DNA of 32,296 nucleotides from STC-113 sp964553745 (GTDB lineage: Bacteria > Patescibacteriota > Gracilibacteria > BD1-5 > UBA2023): positions 1 through 32,296 of the forward strand of contig CAZKLD010000017.1 of assembly GCA_964553745.1 (NCBI GenBank), given 5' to 3'. The notes under the pieces were generated by a model that saw only the letters and a program-made list of their open reading frames with translations, did no database searches and was not told where the DNA came from. Position 1 is the stretch's first letter. Each line of letters begins with the position of its first letter. Made by a program: the position numbers and the translations under genes. Of this stretch, positions 1 to 8,443 are shown piece by piece.

Positions 1-139
1 TAGAATCTCGAGCAGAACCTGATTGTGAAGAGAAAGACAGGAATGCAATTGTTGCAAGTATCGCTAGGATTACTATTACTACGATGAGCTCTACCAGGGT
101 GAAGGCTGAATGGTAGATTGATTTTTTTGTGTTGATCAT
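1..139 (-). CDS. type IV pilin-like protein, N-terminal part (cut by window edge)
   Basis: Starts at ATG 139-137 on the minus strand and runs off the left edge, so only 46 codons are visible. The start reads MINTKKSIYHSA followed by FTLVELIVVIVILAILAT, a class III (type IV prepilin) signal: a short basic leader, a processing site before Phe, Glu at +5 of the mature protein, and a long hydrophobic helix. The residue before the cut is Ala rather than the usual Gly. The DNA is almost identical to the start of the next gene (207-2624), so the two are tandem paralogues. It should be exported, processed by a prepilin peptidase and assembled as a pilin or pseudopilin. What follows the N-terminal helix is not visible. 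Confidence 0.85.
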   Translation of the reverse strand, partial: MINTKKSIYHSAFTLVELIVVIVILAILATIAFLSFSSQSGSARDS

Positions 140-206
140 AAATTTAAATTAAAAAAATTTTAAAATAGTTAATTAAGCAGGCTTAAATCAGGATAAAAAT
201 CCTTGA

Positions 207-2624
207 TTACTTTACATAAATCCATCATTCATTTGAATGGTCATTACAATTTCAACCATAATAGAATCAATAACAACTCCATGAGCCATTTGGCTTAGTA
301 ATATACACCTTATCTCGGTGCGTAGCATCTAGAATTCATGATGTACCCGTTCAAACCAGCTTAAAACAATAATCGGCGTCAGAAGAGGCGGTCATTGCAC
401 CGACAGTCACAGAGAAATTTGTTCCATCATATCATGTCCTAAAGTACCTAGAATTAAAAGGCATATAAGATGTTCAGATTGAGTAGGGTGAACTTGGAGA
501 AGGAGATCAGAATCAGTCTGCCGTGCAAAATCTACTATCCCTATTTCATCACCTTGTGATCAAGGTCCAGCCTCACGAGTCGCTCGTCATTTCACAATAC
601 ATCATTTTGGCGGCTAATCATCATGCTCAATCCGGATCTATCCTATATGCTCAATTGACGAATTTTGTTCAGTTCCAAGGTGTAGAAGTTCATGCCTTGA
701 ATGTGGAATTCGTAAGAAGATTGTTGCAGCTTGTCGGAGTCGCTCAACTATGAATGAATCAGCTTGTAGCATCTCAGCTCCAAGGGGAAGGCAATTCACA
801 AGAGGTTCAATTATTCACGAATCAACTATCGCAGCCAGTAGGAAGACATGCATTCCAACTGCTTCAGTTCCAAGTTTGGCTTCAGGCTCAATTTGTAATA
901 GGGCATGTTCTGGTATTTGACATGCAAGAACCGGCTTCGTTGTGAAAGGTCGCGTTACAGCTCCAAGGGCAAGAATTTGCAGTCAATGCGGTAGAAGTTG
1001 TATATGCAGAATTTGTTGCAGGTTTATTGGTACAACTTTTTGCTGAAGACTGTCTGATTGCATCTTGATATTGTCAAGTGGAGGCGGCTGTCTTGGCGGT
1101 TGCTCAGATTGATGAAACGTAATATCCTACTGGAGAATCAATGCAGCTAGTCTGTCAGGTTGCAGGTTGGAAAGTTCATGCTGCACATTGGGTCTGGGCA
1201 TTCGCTCAGACGGAAGATACATAGTTTCAGGCTGACGCAGCGGTCTGGGAAGTTGCTCAAACTCATGCGACATAATATCAAGCGCTCGCATTTGTACAGC
1301 TAGTCTGTCAGGTTGCAGGTTGGAAAGTTCATGCAACACATTGTGTCTGTGAAGTTGCTCAGCTTGAAGGGACATAATTTCCTGCAGACGCAGCAATGCA
1401 GCTTCATCCTGAATAATAATATCAGGCCTGGCAGACGAATGTACATTGTCCGGATACAGCATTATGCGTCCAATTCACTCATGCCTTTTGCGTTCAATTC
1501 ACAGTACTGAAATCAGGAGCGCTTCAATTGCAGACATCCTGGACACAAGCTCCGCTCTGTAGTACGTAATTAGTGATGCAGTTTATGTTTTCAGCTCAAT
1601 ATGATAGTGCTCAGTTGCTGCATGAAGCATTTATATCTCAGGTTCCATAATTCACGCTCTTCATGATATTGGTGGAAGCTCAGTTTGAAAGAGGTCAAAT
1701 CGTGTAACCAGAATGGGTAGCAGCGCCACAGGGATTGTTACCTGTATCAGGAACGGTAGCTATTCCTAGATTGTTCTTCGCTATTGATACTCAAAGATCG
1801 ACAAGAGCGCTTCAAGTGGCATTTACAATAGCCTGGACTGCGGGTGTCGATACATTTCAAGTAGAATACGCGCTTTGTATGGTGATCATCAGATTATTCA
1901 CCTCATCTGTAGTCAATCATGTTGTTGAAGTGCTTGCAAAGACTTTGCTGGAATCAAATACAGCTACATTGTTGACTCAAGGAAGCAGATTTTTTCAGCT
2001 TCAGAAAGTTATATCATAGACGACATTTCAAGTTCATGAATTAATTCAGAACAATGTCGGAGTCGGCACGAAGTAATATGTGCTTCAAGTGAATACCTTT
2101 AGCATCACTCAATTGTAGTTTCATGAGATGTAGACGTTTACTCAGGTTCCTCACAGAGCTGAGAGCTGAGAAGTTAGAGCTGAGGGTGCGAATGGATTGA
2201 AGTTCCTTTCAAGGGATGTGGGATTCTCGAAGTCTCAGGCTACTTGGTATTCCCTTTTGTTGGATGCTAGAGAATAATCGTACTCTGATCATTTGAGGGG
2301 ATCGACCACTTTCTTGGAGAGATTCTTCTGGAGCATCTTGTAAGCGGAATCTCAGATAGTTCATTGGTTCCAGATTATTCCTCAGGAATAGGTGTATGAA
2401 TAGGCATAGTCGGGAGTAGGATAGGTTCATGCATTGACATTGTACATCTCAACGGATTTCTTGATGGAAGAGATGTCTGACAAGCGAGTTGAATCTCTGG
2501 CAGAGCCTGACTGCGAAGAGAAAGAAAGGAATGCTATGGTTGCGAGGATCGCTAGGATTACTATTACTACGATGAGCTCTACCAGGGTGAATGCGTTGTT
2601 TTTTTTGGTTTTTTGTATATCCAT
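207..2624 (-). CDS. giant modular pilin-like surface protein with GCC2/GCC3-like repeats and fibrinogen-like segment
   Basis: One 805-aa reading frame when TGA is Gly; the standard code breaks it into fragments. Residues 1-35 form a prepilin leader (MDIQKTKKNNA, then FTLVELIVVIVILAIL) with the conserved Glu. About 350 residues rich in Ser, Thr, Asn and Gly follow. Near 1100-1420 there are repeats of the form C-AGTFQPATGQTSC plus G-YYV-GATSQT, which resemble the eukaryote-like GCC2/GCC3 (ephrin-receptor-like) cysteine module; the DNA repeats with a 153-bp period. Around residues 660-695 there is a YRIDPDG...MYCEMTSDSGGWTLI segment, the hallmark of fibrinogen-related domains. The protein ends at TAA 209-207. 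Ordinary pilins have 120-200 residues, so this is probably a filament-tip or standalone adhesin rather than a major pilin. Adhesion is inference. It has its own promoter at 2659-2687. Confidence 0.85.
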
Positions 2625-2658
2625 ATGATATGGTGATTAAATAAAATTTTATTGCATT

Positions 2659-2687
2659 ATTGTAAAATACTTTTTATAAGAAGTCAA
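2659..2687 (-). promoter_or_regulatory. sigma70-type promoter of the giant pilin gene
   Basis: On the minus strand TTGACT (2687-2682) and TACAAT (2664-2659) are 17 bp apart, 34 bp upstream of the ATG at 2624. It lies just after the terminator at 2692-2727, so the pilin gene has its own transcription unit. Confidence 0.7.
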
Positions 2688-2691
2688 AGAT

Positions 2692-2727
2692 AAAAAAACC
2701 AAAAGGGCTAGCCCTTTTGGTTTTTTT
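2692..2727 (-). terminator. perfect palindromic rho-independent terminator
   Basis: A 36-nt perfect palindrome: seven A, CCAAAAGGGC, TA centre, the matching arm, and seven T. It follows the stop of the lipoprotein gene (2734) by 6 nt and so ends that transcript. It is symmetric and could work in both directions, although no plus-strand gene ends here. Confidence 0.85.
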
Positions 2728-2733
2728 GGATTA

Positions 2734-3024
2734 TTAGTCATTTGCGATATCATTTATAATCTTATCTATCTCTTTTAGCGATTCATCTGTCTTAGCATCT
2801 ACTTCTCAGCTCGAAGTCACGATAGAACCTCCGGTTTCGCCAATATTCAGGTTTGATGCTCAGGTAGAGGTATCTATCTGCAAATCGATTCACGATTCTG
2901 TGTTAATTTTTATATCGGTTCAACCATTTCCATTATTATCTGCAGGATTTTGATCTTTAGCTCAAGAGCAAGAAGATAAGAGGAATATTGTAAGCAATGC
3001 AGCTGACATTAATGATTTTTTCAT
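2734..3024 (-). CDS. small secreted lipoprotein, unknown function
   Basis: A 96-aa product, MKKSLMSAALLTIFLLSSCS followed by GAKDQNPADNN. It shows a lipoprotein signal peptide with lipobox LSSC at residues 16-19, so Cys19 should be lipidated and the protein anchored outside the membrane. The mature part is short, acidic and rich in Asp, Asn, Ser, Thr and Gly, and the C-terminal third (about residues 75-96) looks helical. No known domain recognised. A start three codons earlier (ATG 3033-3031) is possible, but MKK gives the usual basic signal-peptide start. It has its own promoter and terminator and is divergent from topA. Confidence 0.75.
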
Positions 3025-3058
3025 AATAAGCATATTTGAATTTTAAGATAACTTCTAT

Positions 3059-3087
3059 ATTATAAACGAAGAGCGCATTTTTCAAAA
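3059..3087 (-). promoter_or_regulatory. probable promoter of the small lipoprotein gene
   Basis: Minus-strand TATAAT at 3064-3059, with a TTTTGA/TTGAAA element 15-17 bp upstream. It lies 34 bp before the ATG at 3024. Confidence 0.55.
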
Positions 3088-3091
3088 TCTT

Positions 3092-3117
3092 TTGACAACA
3101 GAAATCAATTTTATAAA
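3092..3117 (+). promoter_or_regulatory. possible topA promoter
   Basis: A consensus TTGACA at 3092-3097 is followed by TATAAA at 3112-3117, about 30 bp before the topA ATG. The 14-bp spacer is shorter than ideal, so the exact -10 is uncertain. Confidence 0.4.
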
Positions 3118-3147
3118 GTAGTCGCAATTTTAAACAAACTTGAACCG

Positions 3148-5433
3148 ATGAAAAACCTAGTAATAGTAGAGTCCCCTGCTAAATGAAAAACGATTGAGAA
3201 ATTCCTTTGAACTGACTTCATTGTCAAGGCTTCCTTCTGACATATAAGAGATCTCCCGAAAAAGGAGCTTTGAATCGACATAGAGAATAATTTCACACCT
3301 ACATATGATGTTTCCGACGAAAAGAAAAAAGTCGTAAACGAACTCAAGAAACTAGTTAAAGAAGCACAAACTGTCTGGATAGCTACCGATGAGGACCGCG
3401 AATGAGAGGCTATAGGATGGCATCTTTGCAAAGCGCTTTGACTAGATGAGGCTACCGTAAATAGGATTGTCTTCCATGAAATCACCAAGACCGCAATAGA
3501 GAATGCGATCAAGAATCCCCGCAAGCTTGACCTGAATCTGGTAAACGCACAACAATCAAGAAGGCTTCTCGACAGATTGGTCTGATTCAAGGCAAGTCCG
3601 GTCCTATGGAAGAAGATCCAGAAATGACTTAGCGCATGAAGAGTACAATCAGTCGCAGTCAAGCTCATAGTGGAGCGAGAACGCGAAATACAGAATTTCA
3701 AACCGGAAGAAAGCTGGAAGATAAAAGTTCTCCTTAATGCAAAAGGAATGGATTTTGTAGCTGAACTCGCAAAAATCGACTGAAAGTGAAAGAAGATGAA
3801 ATCATCAGATGATGTGAAGAAATTCCTGTCGACCTTGAATATAAAAATAGAAGACATCCAACCTAAAAAAGATAAAAAGGGATACATATTCTTCGAAACT
3901 CCTCTGATCAGAACTTTTGCCGTGATAGAATCTGAAAAGAAGGAATCGATAAGAATGCCTTGAGCTCCTTTCACGACTTCTACCCTTCAGCAAGAAGCAT
4001 CTCGTAAGCTTGGCTTCTGAGTAAGCCAGACTATGTCAGTCGCTCAGAATCTTTACCAGAACTGATTCATTACATATATGAGAACAGATTCCGTGAATCT
4101 ATCGGATCTGGCAATCAACGCAGCAAAAAAATATATAGACGAAGCTTATGGATCAGAATATTCTCTTCCCAATTGAAGGAAATATAAGACTAAACAAGCT
4201 TCGGCTCAAGAAGCGCATGAGGCGATCCGCCCTTCTTATATCGACAAATCTCCTGATAAGGTAGGACTCGATTGAAATGATCTGAGAATCTATACTCTTA
4301 TATGGGAACGCACAGTGGCATCTCAGATGAAAGAGGCCATAATCGAGACAACAACATACAATTTCTCTCCAGAGTGAAACGAAGAGCAATCATGGATATC
4401 AAAATGAGAAGTCATCAAATTCGCATGATTCATGAAACTGTATATAGAATGAACAGATGACGAGAATACAGACGAAGAAGGCCCTGTCAATCTTCCGCCT
4501 CTTTCAAAATGAGAAACGGCGACTTCAAAATCACTTTCAAGCAACCAGAACTTCTCTAAGCCACCATCAAGATATACCGAAGCGATGCTCGTAAAGAAGC
4601 TCGAGTCTGAGTGAATCGGCCGACCATCAACTTATGCTCCGACTATCCAAACCATAATCGATAGATGATATGTCGAAAAAATAACGAAGAAGCTAGCTCC
4701 AAAAGATCCGGATGACCTGAAATGAATCCCGTATGTAGTGAATGATTTCTTGGAAAAATATTTCCCTGAGCTCATGAACTACAAATTCACTGCAAAAATA
4801 GAAGAAGAATTCGATGAAATAGCCGAATGAAAACTCGATTGGATAAAATTCCTTGATAAATTCTATACTGATTTCAAGGTTTATCTCGAGAAGACCATGA
4901 CAGATGCGGAGAAAGTCGTGGAAGAAACAGGAAAAGAATGTCCGGAATGCGGATGAAAACTAGTATACAAATATTCTAAAACAGGAAAATTCATCTGATG
5001 CGGAAACTTCCCTAAATGTAAATATATAGAGAATTCTGCAACTCCTGCTCAGAACGACAGGATGAATGAACTTAAAGAAAAATATGAGTGAAAGCCATGC
5101 GAAGCCGGATGAACGATAGTCGTTAAAGTGTGAAGATTCTGACCTTTCCTAGCAAGTTCGCTCTATCCTGAAGTAAAATGGATAGGTAAGATTCCTGATG
5201 AAAAGACCACAATGCTAGAAGAGAAATTCTGAGGATGACAATGCGATCAATGCGAAACTGGAATAATGCATGTTAAGAATTCAAGAAGAGGGCCATTCCT
5301 AGCCTGCTCGAATTATCCGACTTGCAAGAATGCGAAAAATCTTCCGAAAATAGATGAAGTTCCAGATGATGCAGACCCGAAAGCTCCAGAAAAAACTGAA
5401 GAGAAACCAAGCGAAGAATTAACAAGTAATTAA
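3148..5433 (+). CDS. topA: DNA topoisomerase I (type IA)
   Basis: A 761-aa protein that relaxes negative supercoils by cutting and rejoining one DNA strand. The Toprim domain begins with VIVESPAKGKTIEKFLG, whose second Gly (in AKGK) is TGA. It carries the acidic triad in ATDEDREGEAI (Asp81, Asp83, Glu85). The active-site tyrosine is Tyr310 in GFITYMRTDSVNLS. The C-terminus has zinc-ribbon modules: CPECGG at 598-603 with a matching CGNFPKC, a degenerate middle module that keeps few cysteines, and a last one with CDQC and CSNYPTC. Length and domain order fit bacterial TopA. It ends with TAA, 6 nt before the next ATG, so it probably shares a transcript with the small ORF and dprA. TopA-DprA adjacency is common in bacteria. 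Confidence 0.97.
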
Positions 5434-5439
5434 CATAAC

Positions 5440-5634
5440 ATGGGAAATGTAACGACAATTCCTGTCGGCTGAGCATATTCCGAGAGTCTCGCCCGAAGGA
5501 TAATATGAAAATTAGCTTGAGAAGAGCTGTCACAAGAATTACAGGAAAAAATTAGAACATCAGTAAAAGAAAGCTTACAACAAGCAGCAGATGAATGAGG
5601 ATTTAAAATAATATGAGAGAGAATTAACAGCTAA
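5440..5634 (+). CDS. 64-aa orphan protein between topA and dprA
   Basis: ATG at 5440 follows the topA stop by 6 nt and TAA ends it 10 nt before the dprA ATG, so it sits inside a tight operon. It begins MGNVTTIPVGGAYSESLARR and is mostly helical and charged in the middle (about residues 24-50), with Gly codons given by TGA. No signal peptide, membrane helix or cysteine. I do not recognise it. Operon position suggests a real gene, possibly linked to DNA processing, but function is unknown. Confidence 0.6.
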
Positions 5635-5644
5635 ATAGAAGATA

Positions 5645-6720
5645 ATGAGAAAGTACGCAGCATATTTGCATTCAATTTGATTTACGCAGAGAAATCTATC
5701 GAACATATTCAAGCAACCGAAAACTTTAAAGAGTTTTATGAGAACCTCAAATCCAAGGATTTGAGGATTTTCGGCTTGAGTGATAAAAACATAGCTGAAA
5801 TAATGCAGAATTATGAAGATTTCGATGAGCATTCTGCCGATGTAGCCCTTTCGCAGAGAAAGGTTACGATAATAACAGTGCACGACCCCGAATATCCAGA
5901 GAATCTAAGGCATCTCCATACTCCCCCATTCATGCTTTACGTAAGATGAAATCTCGATAATGATCGTGAACTCCTCTCGATTGTAGGCTCCAGGAAAAGC
6001 ACATCATATTCAGAGAATATCCTCAGGCAATTCATCCCATGACTGCTGGGCGCATGATTCTGAATCGTAAGCTGATGAGCTTACTGAGTCGACTCGATCT
6101 CGCACAGCCTCACACTGGATAATGGCTGATACACGATTTGTGTCATATGAACCTGAATCGATATCGATTACCCTAAGGTGAATGCATGATTATATGAACG
6201 CGTGATAGCGAACTCGTGAGCCGTGATATCAGTATTCCGGCTGAAAACCCAATGAGACCGCTACAACTTCCCTATCAGAAATGAAATCATAGCCTGAATA
6301 TCCAAGTGAACGCTCATAACCGAAGCCGCAGACAAATCCTGAACGCTCATAACAGCAAGACTGGCACTAGAACTCAATAAGGATGTATTTGTCGTGCCAT
6401 GAGATATCAGCAGAGAAACTTGCTATTGAACCAATTCCCTTCTCAGGGATTGACTTGCTAAGGCAGTAATGACTTATGAGGATATGCTCGTTGAATATGA
6501 TATGAACAGTGTTATCAAAGACAAAAAGCCTGTTCAGATGAGCTTTGAGGATCCTATCGAGCAAAGCATCCATGGCCTATTGAGCGAAAATCCCCTTGAC
6601 GCATCATACTTAACGGATAAACTGAACTCAGACATACAGACGATTTCAAGCAAGATTTCCATGATGGAAGTGAATTGAATCGTACGATTATGAGCTTGAT
6701 GATTATATCATTTGAATTAA
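5645..6720 (+). CDS. dprA: DNA processing protein DprA (needs -1 frameshift at 5725-5731)
   Basis: DprA loads RecA on incoming single-stranded DNA during natural transformation. The Rossmann core is clear: SIVGSRKSTSYSENI, IVSGGAYGVDSISH, VIGTGIDIDYP, FPIRNEIIAGISKGTLITEA and KSGTLITARLALE, then a C-terminal winged-helix-like region (about the last 60 residues). The core frame has no ATG near its beginning; only TTG 5677 or ATA 5635 are available. An ATG at 5645 in the -1-related frame gives MRKYAAYLHSIGFTQRNLS, which looks like a typical DprA N-terminus. That frame meets the core frame exactly at the heptamer T TTA AAG (5725-5731). A -1 slip there gives one protein of about 358 aa reading ...KTLKEFYENLKSKDL. 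Without frameshifting, the alternative is a 347-aa protein from TTG 5677 to TAA 6718-6720. The murG SD overlaps the stop. Confidence 0.85.
5725..5731 (+). promoter_or_regulatory. candidate -1 slippery heptamer (T TTA AAG) in dprA
   Basis: The heptamer fits X XXY YYZ, with codon phasing correct for the frame that starts at ATG 5645. A -1 slip moves ribosomes into the frame of the conserved DprA core, with the next codon GAG at 5731. No downstream stem-loop was clearly seen. It may instead mark an ordinary indel mutation or assembly error. Confidence 0.45.
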
Positions 6721-6723
6721 GGA
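6718..6723 (+). promoter_or_regulatory. Shine-Dalgarno site of murG
   Basis: TAAGGA overlaps the dprA stop codon and lies 5 nt before the murG ATG (6729). It is one of few clear Shine-Dalgarno-like sites in the window and suggests dprA-murG coupling. Confidence 0.5.
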
Positions 6724-6728
6724 AAATA

Positions 6729-7757
6729 ATGAAAAAAATAGCACTAGTCTGAGGATGAACAGGCTGACACATAACCCCACTAGTCTCTCTGTACAACCAT
6801 ATGGCAAAGTGAGATCCGAGTGACCCTGAATTCTTCTGGATCTGAGAAAAAGATTGACTCGAGCAGGCAATCGCATCTGAAAAATGAATAAGGTTTTATG
6901 GTATCAGAGCAGGTAAATTGAGGAGGTATTTCTCGCTCAAGACCCTTATAGAGCCATTCAACATCATTGCCTGAATAAAGGAATCCCTAGATATCATCAA
7001 GACAGAAAAACCCTCTATCATTTTCTCAAAATGATGATTCGTCTCACTTCCTGTGGCAATTGCTGCAAAGATGACATGAACTGAGCTTTATCTGCACGAA
7101 TCAGACACAATCCCCTGACTCGCAAACAGATTCGTATGAAGATTCGCCACTAGAGTGTATCTCGGATTCGAGGAAGCTGCGAGATATTTCAATATTGAGA
7201 AGGTTAATATCGTCTGACAAATATTGAACCCCGAACTATTTACTGAGGGTTGTGGATTGAGAAATGAGGAAAAAGTCACGAATCTGCTAATCTTTGCATG
7301 AAGCCAAGGTTCTACGAGGATTTTTAAGATGATTCTTGATAATATGGAAATATTGAAGGATTTTAATATCGATGTCATTCTCGGTAGCCTCAATAAGCAC
7401 CTCAAGCCAGACTTCGAGAAATTCCCGAATGTCACAGTACACGAGTTCCTAAGCCAAGAAAAAATAGGAAAAATCCTAGAAAAGACTGATATTACCATTA
7501 CTAGAGCCTGAGCGACCAGCCTCGCAGAGCTAGAAGCATTTGGAATCAAGATGATAATAATACCGCTCAAGGAATCGGCAAATGACCACCAATTCCATAA
7601 TGCCGTAGCTTACGCAGACAAGTGAGAGATCATGATCGAAGAAAAGGACCTTAACACTATCCCTGAAACGATCATGAAATTCAAGGATTTCAAAAAAGCC
7701 CCGCATCAGATTCCCCTTTGTGGAGCGTTGGAGATAATTGCGGGGGATTTGGATTAA
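6729..7757 (+). CDS. murG: MurG, lipid II-forming GlcNAc transferase
   Basis: A 342-aa protein that adds GlcNAc to lipid I to make lipid II at the inner face of the membrane, the last cytoplasmic step in peptidoglycan synthesis. The N-terminus reads MKKIALVGGGTGGH: a glycine-rich loop (Gly8-Gly13) with the conserved His14. Three of its glycines are TGA codons, which makes this one of the clearest proofs of the recoding. Further MurG features are IIFSKGGFVSLPVAIAAK, LYLHESDTIPGLANR, a second GT-B domain with FAGSQGS, and TRAGATSLAELEAFGIKMI for UDP-GlcNAc binding. Length is normal (about 350). It starts 8 nt after dprA with a Shine-Dalgarno site. MurG here means that the cell makes, or at least finishes, its own peptidoglycan precursor. 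Confidence 0.96.
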
Positions 7758-7796
7758 TTATCTGAATTATTATTTGATATTCCATAACTTTTTAAC

Positions 7797-7982
7797 ATGG
7801 ACAGGAGGCAGAACTCATCCAGACGAGCAGAACTTGATATAAAATCTTCCGTATCACGCCATAATTATATTGAGCAGAAGCGATATGAACTCTCAAGAAG
7901 ACGTTTAGCCTGAGAGATAACGGTTTCTGAGATGGTCAACTCGATATTAGGATTATTCAGAAGCAATGGGAAAGGGCGATAA
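7797..7982 (+). CDS. small basic hypothetical protein
   Basis: A 61-aa ORF, ATG 7797 to TAA 7980-7982. It starts MDRRQNSSRRAELDIK and is rich in Arg (about one residue in five), so nucleic-acid binding is possible. It includes one TGA-coded Gly (RRLAGEITVSEM). It lies 39 nt after murG on the same strand, with no visible terminator between them. No family recognised. It could be a chance ORF; normal-looking codon use and in-operon position are the only support. Confidence 0.4.
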
Positions 7983-8160
7983 ACTCTAATCCAAGCAATT
8001 CTCCACGATATCCTTTATTTTTACTATCTGCTCGTTTAATTTCATCCAGATTCTTTTAATGTTATTTCTTAATTATTTCAATATTTTTCTTTTATAAAAA
8101 TCAATAATAGTATCTTGTAAGAAGTTTAGTCTTACATCTTATTTTTATAATTTTTATTTT
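7983..8160 (+). other. AT-rich intergenic spacer upstream of the ssb remnant
   Basis: 178 bp, strongly AT-rich, especially after 8040. It holds no ORF that I would call. It presumably carries the old ssb promoter, but no good -35/-10 pair was found. Confidence 0.4.
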
Positions 8161-8405
8161 ATGGTTACACTTAATAAGGTCCAGCTTATAGGTAATGTTG
8201 TAAAGGATCCAGAAGTTAAGGAGGTCTCAAATTGACAGCAGGTTGCAAATCTTCAGGTAGCAACTAGCAAACAATGGAAAGATGCCGATAGAACAAAGAA
8301 AGAGAATTCTGAATTTCATTCAATTGTTTATGAAAACTAACTGAATTACAGAAAAATATATAGTAAAGCTAAGAAATGAGAAATAAAGTTTACATTGAAA
8401 AATAA
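8161..8405 (+). pseudogene. ssb: decayed ssb (single-stranded DNA-binding protein)
   Basis: ATG 8161 opens MVTLNKVQLIGNVVKDPEVK, the standard start of an SSB OB-fold, and continues through VANLQVATSKQW and EFHSIVY. It stops at TAA 8338-8340 after 59 residues, while SSB needs about 100 for its OB-fold. Matching pieces persist downstream in other frames: TEKYIVK in the +1 frame (from about 8349) and KVYIE in the +2 frame (from about 8386). Both belong to the strand that normally follows FHSIVY. The 3' half is therefore present but broken by at least two indels and then replaced by the AT-rich STAND gene. A working ssb must exist elsewhere in the genome. The first 59 codons could still be translated, but a functional OB-fold is unlikely. 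Confidence 0.7.
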
Positions 8406-8422
8406 TAAGTTAATATTATAAC
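8395..8422 (+). promoter_or_regulatory. possible promoter of the STAND NTPase gene
   Basis: TTGAAA (8395-8400) and TATAAC (8417-8422) are 16 bp apart, 21 bp before the ATG at 8444. It lies in the tail of the ssb remnant. Very AT-rich context makes chance matches easy. Confidence 0.4.
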
Positions 8423-8443
8423 ACTATATTTAACGCAAATATT

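Noticed and set aside
207..2624. Many short overlapping ORFs on both strands (for example plus-strand 523-945, 1735-2019)
   Set aside because: They are shadows of the single 805-aa minus-strand gene, which appears when TGA is read as Gly.
3111..3974. 287-aa minus-strand ORF inside topA
   Set aside because: It is antisense to conserved TopA motifs and has no recognisable domain; it is open only by codon bias of the real gene.
5677..6720. dprA simply starting at TTG 5677
   Set aside because: Possible, but it drops the DprA-like N-terminus found from ATG 5645; kept only as the alternative in the dprA entry.
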